From: Aphidius gifuensis
Taxonomy: Eukaryota > Arthropoda > Insecta > Hymenoptera > Braconidae
NCBI RefSeq assembly: GCF_014905175.1
Contig: NC_057791.1
Coordinates: forward strand, 4,402,001-4,466,000
DNA length: 64,000 nucleotides
Reading direction: 5' to 3'
Numbering within the stretch: the first letter of the stretch is position 1; every line of letters starts with the position of its first letter. This document shows, piece by piece, positions 1 through 13,552 of the stretch. The position numbers and the translations under genes were made by a program. Below the pieces are notes generated by a model that was not told where the DNA came from, did no database searches, and worked only from the letters and a program-made list of their open reading frames with translations.

Positions 1-498
1 ATGGTAAAAACATATGAGTATTATGTCACCTGATTTACATAATGAAAAAAAAAAAGAATATGAACAACCAGGACAATTTAACAATCATCAAATACTGGTA
101 CACTTGAACCAGCAACAAAATAAGCATGGAGACCATGCACATGATATTTTATCAATCTTTTATTGGAGTAATCAAGGCCATCGCATGGTGCTGGTATTAT
201 TGAATCTCATGCTCTCTCTATTGTGTACCACTCATTGTTGTTATTGTTCAACATTTGCCAATCTATAAACTATAAATAACAATCAATATTTCAACAAAAA
301 GATGGCTAGGAATTATTTGGATAAATATCTTTACACAAGTGTCTTTACAATTCATTATTAATTCATTATTATACACATTTTATGTTGATTTTTTATTGAA
401 CTAGGAGAGGTCTTGAATACTTTTATTTTATTTTATAATTTTTTTTTTTCATTTATTTAAATTATTGCTAAAATATTTTTATTTTAAAAATTATACAG

Positions 499-851
499 GT
501 ATTCTTGGATAATTGAAAGTTGATCAAGTCCCAACAGAGATCAGTACATGAACAATCTTAAATTACCTCAGGTATAAACAATAATAATAATATTAGAAAA
601 AAATAAAAAATAACATAATATTTATTGAATATTTCTTATGTCTATAGATAACAAAAAGAGTGGCTAAAACATTAAATGGGCCAATGTGATTTATCAAACA
701 CCATTATTAAAACTGAGACCTTAAACAAAAATGACTAAACTGATATATCATTGGAGCATTCAGGGCGTTGCTGTATCTGAAGGATATACATGTACAGTAT
801 TGTATATATGCTAATTACTGAATGCTGCGTCTCCTAGAACTTCTAAAAAAG
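499..851 (+). ncRNA. Possible spliced non-coding transcript (two exons)
   Basis: Two segments look like exons of a plus-strand transcript. Exon 499-571 follows a good acceptor (TTATACAG) and ends at a CAG|GTATAA donor. Exon 648-851 follows TCTATAG and ends at AAAAAAG|GTAAGAGG, a strong donor. The first exon has stops in all three frames, so a coding role is unlikely. The second segment is clearly less AT-rich than its surroundings. A non-coding RNA or the 5' leader of an unseen gene are both possible. No RNA family was recognised. Confidence 0.25.
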
Positions 852-1011
852 GTAAGAGGCCCTCTGGTCACTTCTTTTACCAATCCCTCGAGGTAAAGTG
901 CATCAACAAGCTTGTAACTTTAAAGAATTTATGATATAATTCTTTAAAACTACTTGATAATTATTCCCAATATTTATATTGTATATATATATTTTTGTGA
1001 CTCGTATAGCT

Positions 1012-1094
1012 CACCTTGATCACTTTTTTCTTTTTTTTCCAAATTATAAAATTGAATAACCAGGATAAATGGTGGTAGTTGATTGATCAAGGTG
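1012..1094. repeat. Inverted repeat, 11-bp perfect arms
   Basis: CACCTTGATCA at 1012-1022 is the exact reverse complement of TGATCAAGGTG at 1084-1094, with 61 bases between. The following 1095-1150 is unusually GC-rich for this window. The rest of 860-2120 is AT-rich DNA in which I see no gene. Confidence 0.4.
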
Positions 1095-2674
1095 TGCACA
1101 TCAACCTGTCTATCTCAAACAGAGTAGACGGGGGTGAATAGGATGTGTTTCAGGTATTTGCAGGAATTGATTTTGAATATATAGGATACAGAGTTTATTC
1201 TTCTAGAAAAAATTAGGATGTTTATTTTATTTCTTTTCAGGTCTTTTTATATTTTTTATTTTTATAATATTTAGATTAAAGCAATTTCTTGTTGAATGCA
1301 CTTTACCAAAATAATTTACAACTGTATTTTTTTTTTTAAACAAATTTGATATACCACCTGCTGCTTTGAGCGCAAGGAAATAATTAATTCTTTTTTTATT
1401 TCGTTTTACTTTTTCAACAAGAATTTAAAAATTCATTATTTTAATAATGTAATGTTATATTTAATAACATTAAATATTGAAATTAAATTCGGGTTATATC
1501 AACGCCTTAATGACACTGGCTGCAGATAATTTACGTATGTCATTTGAACATTTAGTGTGTGCATAAATAATACAGTGTTTTATTTTTTAATAAGTAAGTA
1601 AAAATTTTATTTCACTACACATTTGATGTTTCAATTCATTTCACTCGTTTATCAAGTATTTAAAAGCTTGTTATTTTATTTTTTATATTCAATATTATTT
1701 ATCTAAATTGATATAATGGCTGCAAAAAAAAATCAACATTTGTTACTAGTAGCTATTTTACCATAATAATTATATTACATTATATATTTGTTATATTTAT
1801 TATCTTTTATTTAATATTATATCGTTTTTATTTTTTAAAAATTTAGTATTTTGCATGAAACTCATACAGCTGACTTCATAAGGCGATAATGCTTGACATT
1901 GATTGAATTTTTCTCAGGGTAGATGAACAGTAAGTAATTATATTACATTTGTTACATTATTTTATTTAAAACATTTATCGTAGTTTTTGAAACCACAATT
2001 CATGATAATATTTACGATTGAACTATAGATAACAGTAAGTATTTCCATTTTTAAAACAAGTATCAAATTTGATTATTTGACTATTAAAGTATTATTAAAG
2101 TTCAGTCATTTATTTAACTTACGCTGAACGTCGAGCAAGTGGTCCAGGCATAGAATCTAACATTTTAAATATTTGATAATTATATTATTTAATAATCGTG
2201 GGTTATTGTAACTTTTTTTTCTCTCATTCGCAAAAATAAAAATAATATTTTGACACATCATGATGCAATTATTGCAATGTAACTTTGAAGTGTATTTTAA
2301 CGTGGCATATATTTTGGTAAACATAAGAGAAAAATTGTTCTATGCACTAAAAAAAGTACCTTACAAATAGTTAACAACAACATATAAAAATGAATATTTT
2401 ACCAAAAAAATTATATTTGATAGTCTATAAAGCCACGACATAATATATTTTCACTTGTTAGAAATTATTTAAAAATTATTTGCGCAAACTATCTCGTGGT
2501 TTTTATTAAAAAAAAAAAAAAAACAGTATTCATTTTTTTTTTATTTTTTATTTATCTAAGATAAAATAAAATCATCAAAATGTTGATAAATTAAAATTAA
2601 TTTTTCGTTAAAAATGTCTAAATTATTGTTTAGTTAAAAAATTATATATTTTTTTTTTTTTTTAAATATATATT

Positions 2675-3021
2675 ATGAAAAGTATTTTGAATTTGGAGGA
2701 AAACAAAAATATCAAAAATATAATGACAATGGAAAATCGTGGTTACTACGTGTACGGATTTGAGACTGATGAAAGTTTGACAATTCGTGAAAATATAGTT
2801 GTTTCAAGATATAAAAAAAATTGGGAAACTGGAATTTTCGGTAGTGCTTGTAAGGATATTCTTGCTCGTATGAATATAGCAAATTTTCAGCAAATAAATA
2901 TCAAAAAAAGGTAACACTAATAATTTAATTAAAAACAAAAAAATGATATAAATAAAATAAATAATTTAATTTGATAATTTTTGGAGTGATTTAAAGTCTG
3001 CTTGAAAATAAAGATGGCTAA
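2675..3021 (+). CDS. Small orphan reading frame, possibly two exons
   Basis: An open frame starts with ATG at 2675 and runs 79 codons if unspliced. If the AAAAAG|GTAACA donor at 2910/2911 joins the acceptor at 2995-2996, the product is about 87 residues and ends at 3021. The peptide has mixed, protein-like composition, with aromatic and charged residues around GYYVYGFETDES and WETGIFGSACKDI, rather than low-complexity AT noise. I recognise no domain, signal peptide or membrane segment. It could be a gene fragment or a chance frame. Confidence 0.2.
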
Positions 3022-3244
3022 CAGAAAAATAAATTCACCCTACGGATGTCTTAATTCAGCAATTGAAGAATCAATGAAAATATTAATAAAACCAAAGAAA
3101 AACATTGACATAAATTCAACAAGACAATTAGTCAAGATAATGGTTGATGAAAATCCAAGAAAAATACTGTATTCAAATGATTTTCTAACTAACATTTCAA
3201 TAATGGTTTGGGATTTTATAAATTTATCAAATCTTTTAAAATAA
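3014..3244 (+). CDS. Small orphan reading frame (76 aa)
   Basis: ATG at 3014 opens a 76-codon frame ending at 3244. The peptide is basic and looks helical (for example SAIEESMKILIKPKK and RQLVKIMVDENPRK), with no recognised domain, signal peptide or membrane helix. It overlaps the possible second exon of the preceding orphan in another frame, so at most one of the two readings is likely right. It ends about 115 bp from the convergent ALKBH1 stop codon. Confidence 0.2.
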   Translation: MANRKINSPYGCLNSAIEESMKILIKPKKNIDINSTRQLVKIMVDENPRKILYSNDFLTNISIMVWDFINLSNLLK

Positions 3245-3359
3245 ACTGATGGAAAAAAACCTATTTAAATATTCAATTAACTAGTATTTTTTTTAGCACT
3301 AGAAAACATTGCTAATAAATATATTACAAATTTAAAATATATATACAAACAATTTACAA

Positions 3360-4558
3360 TCAATTAGAATGATAATTATCAGTTAAACTTGTCTGTCCAA
3401 TTTTTAAAACTTGTCTAATATTGATGTTAATACGAGCATCATCAATATAATCACTAGCTTTATTCCAATCATCAGAATCAACAAAAATATTTGCTTCATC
3501 TGGGTTATCCTGTTTCCAGTTTAAATTTTCATCTCGTAAAATTTTTGGTACACCATGATACCTCAATCGTGATTCACCAGACATAACAATAACATCACCA
3601 GATTTAATATAAATTGGATATGCTGGTTCTTGTTGACTCAAACCACCAATAAGAAAAATTGCTGTTTGTCCAAAACTAATTGAAAATAATGGAGCATCCA
3701 TATTATTTTCAGAATGATCAACATGTCCAGCAAGTGTTGAATTCATTCTGTAATAATTAACAATTGCTGCTTCAGCATTAAAATTATTAAATCCTAAATA
3801 ATTTGATAATAATTTTGTCATTTCATTCAACTCATATGGTACTGGTGATTTATCATTTTCTGAATAGTATTTTGTATCCCAATTGTGATGATAACCAAGT
3901 GTTGCCCATCTTAATTTACCAACTATATTTTTACTTTTTTCATTGTCACTGTAAATTAATATAATTGTATTAACAATTTAACTTTTTTAAATTAATTTAC
4001 CTTTTGTAAATACTCCACCAGTTTTCTTGATCATCTATTATATCATGAGCATCAATGTTAAGTTTATTTGGTTTTCTTGAGTAATCCCTGAGGCATTTGG
4101 TGATCCAGTAACGTTGTCCAATTGAGGTGAAAGGATTTCTGATAAAAATCAGCCCTACCCAGTTGTTTAATACAAAAATACTTGTTGATTTTATGGATAA
4201 GCTTTAATAAATAATAATTATATGTAATTTAATTTACCTGGAATGTCTGTAAATTTGTAAATTTTCCATGTTGATGTTGCTTTCAATCCCCACTTGTCAA
4301 CAATGAAGGTCTTGGTGTTGTCTACATCTTTCACATCTACTTGAATAACCTCAAAATTATAACAAATGTAAACAAATATTATTTCTTTTTTGATTAATTT
4401 AATAATTTTTTTTATATTACCTTTTTACAAGCACTGTCAATGTCAATTACATCGTCAAGTTTTGGTGGAGGGTTACGACTTTTATAATATTTAAAATAAT
4501 CTTTAAACATAGTATTTTCTTTTTTTTTTTTATTGTTTACAAAATTAGTTTCAGTCAT
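3360..4558 (-). CDS. ALKBH1: AlkB homolog 1, 2-oxoglutarate/Fe(II) dioxygenase
   Basis: Four coding exons (4421-4558, 4238-4349, 4001-4154, 3360-3948) join in phase to a 330-residue protein. The C-terminal half is the double-stranded beta-helix fold of ALKBH1. The iron ligands are in HVDHSE (H-x-D) and the histidine of RYHGVPKI, followed by the 2-oxoglutarate-binding arginines of the NINIRQVL strand. SFGQTAIFLIGG and SGDVIVMSGESR are strongly ALKBH1-like. Members of this family demethylate tRNA (m1A, and f5C formation) and are reported to act on DNA N6-methyladenine, in nucleus and mitochondria. The N-terminal part (KDYFKYYKSRNPP, then GLIFIRNPFTSIGQ) also fits the family. Length is slightly shorter than in vertebrates. 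The start is the first ATG of exon 1. Confidence 0.9.
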
Positions 4559-6889
4559 ATGGGCGCTGACATTTTTAAATGGTCAATATATTTTCTCTCT
4601 CTCTTTTTCAATCTTGTGTTGTTAATTTTTAATTTTTAATTTTTTTTTGTAATGAAATCATAAATATTAGTTAGTAAATATTTATATTCAGAATATATAT
4701 TTTTTTTTTAATCTCATTTTATATTAGTTTATTCAATTAAAAAAAATTAAATATCTCAATTAAATTTTAACACTATAAATTAGATTTTAAATTGAAAATA
4801 TAAAAACGCAATTTTCATTTAAAAAAAAAAAAAAATTGATTTCAGGATTAGATGATAAAAAAATAACAAATTATCATATTTAACTCGTCTTGCTATTTTT
4901 TTTTCTACTGGTTTTTTCAACCTCGTCACATAAATTTTCTTTACCCTTTATAAAAAAAATATAATATTTAATATTTTCATTGAAGAAATGCCATTTAAAA
5001 TTATTTGAAAGTATAAAAATAAACAAAGCCAGAATATGTCTGTCTCAAATTACGATAATAATTTTTTTTTTTTTTTTAATATAAATATATGCCATGATAA
5101 ATATGAGTGTTCAGTAAAACTAATTAAAATACCACATGATTTGTTGTATTTTATTCAAAGATCATAAATCAATAAATATTTATTTATATACATTTAAATA
5201 ATAAAATAATGAAAAATAATAAACTGTCATTTGTCAAGTGCATGCAGAAGCAAATTTACATTTGAAATAATAAAACTATTTAAAAAAAAGAAAAAAAAAA
5301 ACGACGTAATTCTAGTCAGGTATCTATTATTAACCACATTGTTCAACATATCTGATCGATCATAATCATCATGAGCAATAAAATCATGACAGGAAAAAGC
5401 TCTACAATTTTTTCTCGCATTTTTTTCAATGGATCATTATCAATTTAATGCTCATTTTTTATTTCTTTATTTTAATAATTCCTCTATTTTTATATGTAAT
5501 TACATTTTTTTTTTTTCTTTTGTTTATATATTTTTTTTTCCTTTTTATTTAATGGTCATTTGAGAGCCCATCCCATCATATAAATCTTGAGGAATTTTTT
5601 TTGTTAAATAACACATGACTAACTTTAATATAAACCATAATTATTATTTTTATTAAAAAAAATAGTTTTATTTATGAATTAAAGACAAGTGATAGTAAAT
5701 ATTTATATTTTAACATAAGCTATATTAAGTCATTTTAAAGGTTTTTTTTTAAGAAGTCGTAAAGTTTTTTTAAACAGCTAAAAAAGTCAACTTTGATTTG
5801 ATTTATAATGATTCTAAATAATTGAGGACAATATAATTATTATTTAATTAACAAATTAGAAAAATAGTTTTTTGTTTTTTTTTTTTTTTTGTTTCAATAA
5901 AATTGAATGCAGTTTGAAAATAATATAAGGATAATCTCAGTGATATTGCATTATTTTATATCTCATCGTATATAATAAATTAAATAAATAAATAATAATA
6001 AAAAATAAATAAAATAGTTACGCCTACATTTGCGCGGGAGTCAAGCTCTGGAATATATATATATATAAATTTATTTTCTCTCTCAATCGAAGGACAAACC
6101 TAAATATAAAAATAATTTATAAAAATTATATTATTTAAATAATGATAATTAGAAATGTTTTTAATGATAAATTTAATTTTCAATTATCATACATGATTAT
6201 CAAAAAAATTAACAATTAAAAAAGTAAAGAAATTATTTAGACAAAATTTAAAACTCGAACAATTTTATAATTTTTTTTATTATAAAAAGTTACATAATAA
6301 AATAAATAAAAAAATTATTTATTGTTAATCATGAAAAAAAAAAAAAATCCTCTACAAAACTAAAATTAAAAAAAATTATTATTTTTGTTTAAATATACTC
6401 GACATTATGAAACATCAAAAAATTTATCAAAACATAAACTAGCCAAATAAAATTTACTTGCCAATCAATCTCATTTTAATCTACAAAAAAAAAAAAACAA
6501 AAATGAAAATTCAAAAATTCTAATTCTTTTGATGTCTGCAAATAGAAAATATTCAATAATTTAAATATAATTATTATATAAATAAATAGCCACACATATG
6601 AGGATAAAATTTAAAAATTTATTTGAAATATGATAGTAAAAACCAAAAAAAAAAAAGAGTTTGACTTTTGTGGTTGGTGTGTTTAGAGGGATCATCTCTG
6701 ACAGTTTCATGTCAACAAATGTCGTCTTGAGTAGTGCCACACATAGTCACACCCATGTGTATACCAGTAATGAATAAATAAATAAAATAAAAAACATAAA
6801 TGAATAAAAAACTAAAAAAAAAAAGAGTTATATTATAAAAAAAAAAAAATTAAATAAAACGTGATCAGTGTGTATATACAAAGTCACAC
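4559..6889. other. Intergenic, no gene seen
   Basis: This holds the 5' flank of ALKBH1 and distal upstream DNA of Atf3. Composition is extremely AT-rich, with many homopolymer A/T runs and a short TA repeat near 6054-6066. No reading frame with protein-like composition and no RNA gene were seen. Confidence 0.6.
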
Positions 6890-6953
6890 ACAGCTTCACA
6901 CACTCTCTCCCTACTCTTGACTCTCACTTCTTGTCTGACAAATCAGCTACAAA

Positions 6954-7218
6954 CTCACGTCACTAACAACCAATCAACACTCATTTCGATGACGACTGTC
7001 GCTAAAAATAGAGTCGTATATACAATCTAGGCCGGTCGCAGCCGTTGATACACCACAGTCGTGCGCCGGCAGCCGACAAATTAACAATTATTTTTTTTTT
7101 TTTTTTTTATCAACAAATAGTTTGTTTTTTTATTTTTATTAATTTTTGATGTTTACCAGTTTGTTTACATTATTTAATTTGTGAAAAAAGGATTAACAAT
7201 TATTGGAATATACATAAG
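6954..7218 (+). promoter_or_regulatory. Atf3 promoter and 5' non-coding exon (predicted)
   Basis: A clear rise in GC content marks 6890-7080. It contains a TGACGTG-type element on the minus strand (around 6955-6962), a CCAAT box (about 6970), a further TGACG-like element (about 6991) and a TATATA box at 7017-7022. An initiator-like CACAGTC lies near 7052, about 30 bp downstream, so transcription probably starts there. The non-coding exon would end at ATAAG|GTAAAT (7218). CRE-type sites fit autoregulation by ATF/CREB factors, but that is inference, as is the assignment of this promoter to Atf3. Confidence 0.5.
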
Positions 7219-10200
7219 GTAAATTAATATTAATATTTTCTTTTATTTTAAATTAATTTTTATCATCTAATTTCATAAAAAAAATTTACTCATTTTTTTT
7301 TTTTTTTTTTTATTATAAGTCTTTCTCAGTATTTAGAGGTTTTTTTTTTTCGTACTGTCAAAATATATATTTTATTTTAATTGATAAAGAAAACAATATA
7401 CAAACAATATTTTTAATTGTGTTAATAATGTGGCTGTTGAGTGACACGTGGGTTTTATTCAATATCAACTTGAGAAAAAAAATAATAAATTATATCGTTG
7501 ATTATTATCAGTATGATAGGTGATAAGATAAATTAATATTTATTATTATCAAAATTATAAAAATTTTATATCCTTGTTTATAAATTTCGTTGAATTTTTT
7601 TTTTTTTATAGCTCCGTAAATGGTTGCCTTTAATATTTTAACGTTCTATAATTTATTTTATTTGAAAAAAATATAATAAATCTAAATGGAAGTTTTTTTT
7701 TACATATATATATTTTTTCCATGTGTTTTCTAATGAAAGCGAGTGTGTATTCTTTGAAAAATAACTAGGACATGTATAAACAAAACGTGTCTTTCATGAT
7801 TGTGAATATTTTATAAGTATATTTTTTTTTTTTTTGCGGCATTTTTACTGACTGTCATTACCAAGTATTTATCATGCAATACATAATAATAATAATTGCA
7901 ATTTTCTTTGGTCTTTTACCGACATGATAATCTACGAGAAAATTTGTTTTTTTTTTTACAATTTTAAATCGTAAATTTGCATCTAAATAAATATATCAAT
8001 ATAAAAAAAAAATATATAATTTAATTAAAAGTTGAATTGTCAATAATTATTAGTATAAAAAAAATGTAATAAAAATATATTGCGTTGGCGTTATTATTTG
8101 TCTGAGTTTAAAAAAAAAAAAATAAGGAAAAAATAAATTAAATTCGGCAATTTCAAGGTTCATTCGTGGCCTTGTTGTCTGAATGTTATCGATTTTTTTA
8201 GATTCGTTTGTCCAATTCATAAATAATCATTTTATCTTTTTAATTTTTTCTTAGCAATTTTTTTTTTTTCTCTTCGCATATCGCTATAATAATTATGATA
8301 ATCATATTTATCTTGATGATTTGTTTTTGTTTTATTTTATTAATATTAAAATATTATTATTGTTTTTTAATAATATTCTAATCACAAACTGGCCGGTGGA
8401 AATTTTGCATTCGTTATGAAACTACAAAGTGTCTCATTAATGCAAATGACAAAGTAATTGCGAGAATCTTTAATTTCATTAAATGGTTCATGTGTAGGTG
8501 TGTACATTGTTGCTGATAAAAAAACATAATAATAATTCTTATATAAAAATATATACTTTTTTTTTTTTATTATTATTTAACTCGTTGAAATTTTTTTTTT
8601 CTTTTTGTTTACTTATCTTTCTCTCTCTCGAAAAATAATAACCGCGTTGCCAGGATTTCGTAATTTTTTTATAACAAAAAAAAATCATACATGGGAAAAA
8701 TAAAATTAATAAATAGTTTTGTTTTTAATTAAAAGGATCATATTTAAGATATAATGATAATAAAAAATCTTTATATGATCAAAAAAAAAAAATGTTTTAA
8801 CAATATTTGTCGTAAAAGTTTTTTGTAACATCTGGCTCATAAATTTGCATTTAAAGTTGACTCGGTACATTTAATATATGTCAAATTGAAGCAAGCAGCC
8901 AATCAAATGATTTATTGTGTTTAAATGAAATAAAAAAATAAATAAATAAAAATTATACCTACAGCATCTTTAAAAATGATATTAATAAAAAAAAAAAATA
9001 AATGTTATTTTAAAAGTTCAAAAATTTGTTGATTGATTAGGGTTAATTTATTTTTTTTTAATTAAAAAACAAGAATTATTGTTTATTTAAAAAAAACGTT
9101 GAGTGACTTTTGAATTTTGATAATATTTATTTATTATTAACATTATCTTTTGATGATAAATTTATTGAAAATTATATTTAAATAAATGAGCCGACAATTT
9201 ATAGTACATAAATAATATAAATATTAAATTTTACTTTTTTTTTTTAATGTCTAGAAGATAAATAATAATAATAAAAGAATAATAATGCACGTTTAAAACC
9301 CTTTGACCTCAAACAAGCCCTCATGATAATTTTTACTTGTTGCAATGATGCGGGTATTTAAGGGTGCAATCAATCTCTATTAATAAAAGTCATTTTAATT
9401 TACACTTAATAAAAAAACCCACCACTCATCACTGCTATTTATTATTTATCTATAATTTTTATTTTTATTTTCACACGTCCTTTGAATGAACATATTTTTT
9501 TCGGTAATAAAAATCTTAATTTTTTTTTTAATTTAAATTTTTTTTAAAGATCATTTTAAAGTCATGGCTTTTACCGACAGAACAATATTGTATAATTTTT
9601 TATTATTGCATTCTCTTGTATTTTAGTATACGTTAAAATAAAATTAAAAAAAAAAAAAAAACATTGAAACATTATATTGTGCCGAAACAGGAAGCATAAA
9701 TTTTATGATAAACACCAAGCGTATTGTGTGTGGTCAAAACATAAAATTAGAAAGAAAAAAAAAAATAAATATATTTAGAAAAGTTATTGCATGAGAAAGA
9801 CGAGTATATAAAATTTGAAAATAATAGAAAAAAAAAAAAAATTAAATGTTTATTGTTCATTAAAACATGCTAAGTTAAAAAAAAGTAAATTTTTTTTTTT
9901 TTTTTTTTCTCTAAAACTGAATAGTACTGCGTTTATTTAAATTTAATTATAAATAAATTAATTTTTTTATGGAATAACTATTCAACAATATGCAGTTAAA
10001 GATTAAAAAAAATAATAATAATCTTTTAATAGTATTTTAATTAATTTTTTTTTATCGTATATGATATAAATCATATTTAGATACGATATTAATTCATAAA
10101 TATTTTAATTTACTTTTTCAAAACAGCCTTGGTTCTTCTTTATTTATATATTATTTTTTTTTGTTGACTTAATCATTTCCTTTGGCTCTAAACTAAGCAC

Positions 10201-13200
10201 ACATTGTCATTTTGTTTCTAAACATTTTTTTTTTTTTTTTCTTATAATTTAAATAACAACATCAATTTATTTTTTCTTTTTTCTTGCACAATAAAAATCT
10301 TTGTCTTACTTTTCCACTCAACTGGGTGTGAAACATATCACATTGACTACAAATTGCTTTTTTAAATATTGACTATTTTATTTGACAAATGAGTTATGAC
10401 TTTGTTAAATTTTTTTTTCCATTAAAAATAGAAAAAATAAAAAACTAGTCCAAAGATAAATGAAAATGAGTAATGAGAATTTCTTAAATATTTTATTTTT
10501 TTTTTTTTTTGTTGTGTGTTGAAATAATTGTAGTTAAAATTTTCTAGTGATTTATTTGTAAAAAAAAAAATCATGAAATGTGTATATGTGATGGATTCAA
10601 AAAAATCATGATAAAATATTTCTTGCCAGATGGTCTTTTGCCGGCAAGGCTTAATGCACACGTTGCGTAATTCAAGATGAGCATACTTGCTCCATTTTAA
10701 ATATATATAATTTTTTTAAACAGCATTACACTGTTCTACTCGGTTGGTTTATTGTTTGCTTTATACTTGGCTTTATTTGCCGTTAAAATTTCATCTTATA
10801 AATTTACAAAAAACATTTTAAATTACTTGTAATTATAATACTCAATTCATTCATCAAATTTTAACTACCAAAAATAAAATTATGGAGTTATTTTACTCCA
10901 GACGAAATTTTTCATATAAAAATTAATTATCTAATTAAAATATTTTTACAATTTATTTGATTAATTAATACTATTATCAATTTTTTATTTTATTTTTTAA
11001 TTAATTGTGTTTTATCAAACGGAACAAAATAACAATATTGATAAATTAAATTAAGGTCAGTTTTTTTTTAAATGGGAAATTTTTAATTATGGGTTTCTGT
11101 ACAATACTATAGAATAATTTATTGACTTTTTTTTTATAATTATTTTATTTCTACAATGTTGCTCTTTTATAAGTAATTCAATATTATTCTTTTTTTTTTA
11201 TTTAATAATATATAATCGCGTTCGTTCTCGATAAGCCTGACATTCAATATGCAAAAAAAAAAAAGTAAATTAAAATAAAATTGCGTGCTCGAGTCACGTT
11301 ATTAAATAATAACTTGAAAATCTATTTTATTTATAGTTTAAAAATCTCTTTTATTAATAATTTTAAAAATAAAAAAATAATATTTAATTTTTAAAATATT
11401 ATTCTTTTTATAAATTATCCTTCTTATTTTTTTATAAATTTTTTTTTTCGTCTTTCATTGCCTTTTGTTATTTAAATTTATTGTTAATAGTTTGTAAAAT
11501 TTTTTTTATGTTTTCCAAGCTATCGTTAAACCAAGTCTTGGAAAAAAAAAGTTATAATCGCAAAATTAAATTATTTCTATTTTTGATATTTAATAACCTT
11601 TGCATTTATACACAAATTTTTTTTGTTATTCCTAAAAAGTTTATTAACATTAAAAACTATTAATATGTATTTTTTTTTTTAAATTTTCCACCGGAGTTAT
11701 ACAAAACGATAATGTACACATTTTTTTTTATTTCAGATAATTCTTTTATCCAAATAAATAACATAAATTTATTGCCAATAAAAATAAAGGAAAAAAAATT
11801 TTTTTTTTTTATTAATAAATAAACTTTACAAATAAATTAAAGATAATTAAAATTAACAAAAAATATTTATTTATTTAAATAAAATATTATCATTTGATAC
11901 TTTCAATAAATAATTTCAGATAAAATTTTTAGCAATAATATAATTACTTTTTTTTAAATATTAACAAATTGAAAATATAAAAAAAATTCTACTCTTTTTT
12001 TTGTATGCTAAATTTTAAATAAAAATTTAAAATCTAATTTCCAAAAATATATAGGTCAAATCATGTTTTTTCTGATGATCAAAATAGTTAGCTATAATTT
12101 AATTTTTTAAAGCTTTATCTTAAAATGGGTGTGTGTGTGGCAACCACAAAAATATAATATAATAAAACGTAGTCCATTTGTGTCTGTCATATGAAAACAC
12201 GAAATTTCAACGACCAAGCCAACCAAAATGAATAAAACAGCATGAAAGTTGAGAAGGTAAACGACTGAATAAATGATTAAACCACCACTACACATATTAA
12301 CAAATAAATTTTCAACAGTTCAACAAAAAGAGAAGGGCAATATATAAGCCGGATATATATATATATAAAAAATAAAAATCAAAAAAAGGGCATTAGACAT
12401 ACAAGAGAAGAGAGTTGCTTTTAAAATTCTTACGAAATGAAATTGATCGTGTCCCTTGTTTGGCAAACTTTACCAAAATCAACAGCCCAAAACACTCAAA
12501 TAAAATATAGTATATACATTTTTTTTTTTTTTTTTTGCTTTTATAATCATTACATACTTACTTGCCATTACATTTTGTATAAAATAAATTGTTAAATATT
12601 TTTTTAGCACTCAATAATAGACTTGTTTTATTTTATTCTTTTCTAAATGAATGAAAATTTAAATTAATGAAATACCACACCCTCGAGATATATATAGTTT
12701 ATTTTAAAACTACCTGAAATTATAATTTTCAAGTTGAAAATAGTTCTTGACAGTCTCATTGACATAAAAAAAAAGACCACCCAGTTTGATAAATTTTTTT
12801 ACAACAATATAATTTTGTGTGTCACTTAAAATTCACCTGCCACACACATTATTCTTCTTGAAATTATTAAACAAATTTTTCTATTCAATATTTTTTTCTC
12901 TCTCTTGTTAATTTTGCTTTCACGATTTATATATTTATTACGTCATTTTATTGAAGGTCACAATGAATATTGTTACATACTAAAAAATTCCAACAATGAA
13001 TGTGTTGGTATTATAATAAAAGTACTAAAAAAAAAAAAAAAATCACGTGTAAAAAGTCAATGCTGAATGAAGACCTAGAACTTTGACAAAAGAAAAAGAA
13101 CTTTTTAAATTTTAGATAAATTAAAAACGGAAATATATTTAAAAAATAAACAAAATGTAATTTTTTTTTTTCATTGTATAAGTTGTTATTGTTGTTGTTT

Positions 13201-13531
13201 TTTTTTATATCTGAAAGCATCCGTTAATTAAGGTTGATTTAATTTTATTATTCCCAAAAATCCTAATCATTTTGTTATTTTTGGATCAAAAAAAGAAGAA
13301 GAATAATTTTACGACCTCGAAATAAACAAGTTGATTTTTGATTATATCACAGCCTTTCTTATAATTTGAAGGCCAAGCTCATGGGAATAATAATTTAGTC
13401 ATGCGAAAACCCTTTTTTTATTTATAAAAAAAAAAAATTTATTGTCATGTTATAAAAAGTAATAAATGTTGAAAAAAATATACGCATAACAAATTAATTA
13501 ATATTTTTTTTTATTTTTATTTATTTTACAG
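7219..13531 (+). other. Large first intron of Atf3 (predicted)
   Basis: About 6.3 kb between the putative 5' non-coding exon and the acceptor TTTTACAG at 13530-13531. It is dominated by A/T homopolymers and has no protein-like reading frame. A block near 13310-13400 is less AT-rich and may be a conserved intronic element. Long first introns carrying enhancers are usual for this kind of regulated gene. Confidence 0.4.
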
Positions 13532-13552
13532 ATTCAATGATAAATGTGAATA

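Noticed and set aside
14..268. 84-codon plus-strand open frame at the left edge
   Set aside because: Low-complexity His/Asn/Leu-rich peptide with no family match. It is likely chance or a fragment with no supporting splice or start context.
1905..2045. Tiny acceptor-donor pairs that could be recursive splice sites
   Set aside because: The required CAG|GTAAGT juxtaposition is absent. The sites are ACA|GTAAGT after very short gaps, which is common by chance.
13346..13390. TATCACAGCC string like the seed of the miR-2/miR-13 family
   Set aside because: No complementary arm was found within about 80 bases, so no precursor hairpin can form.
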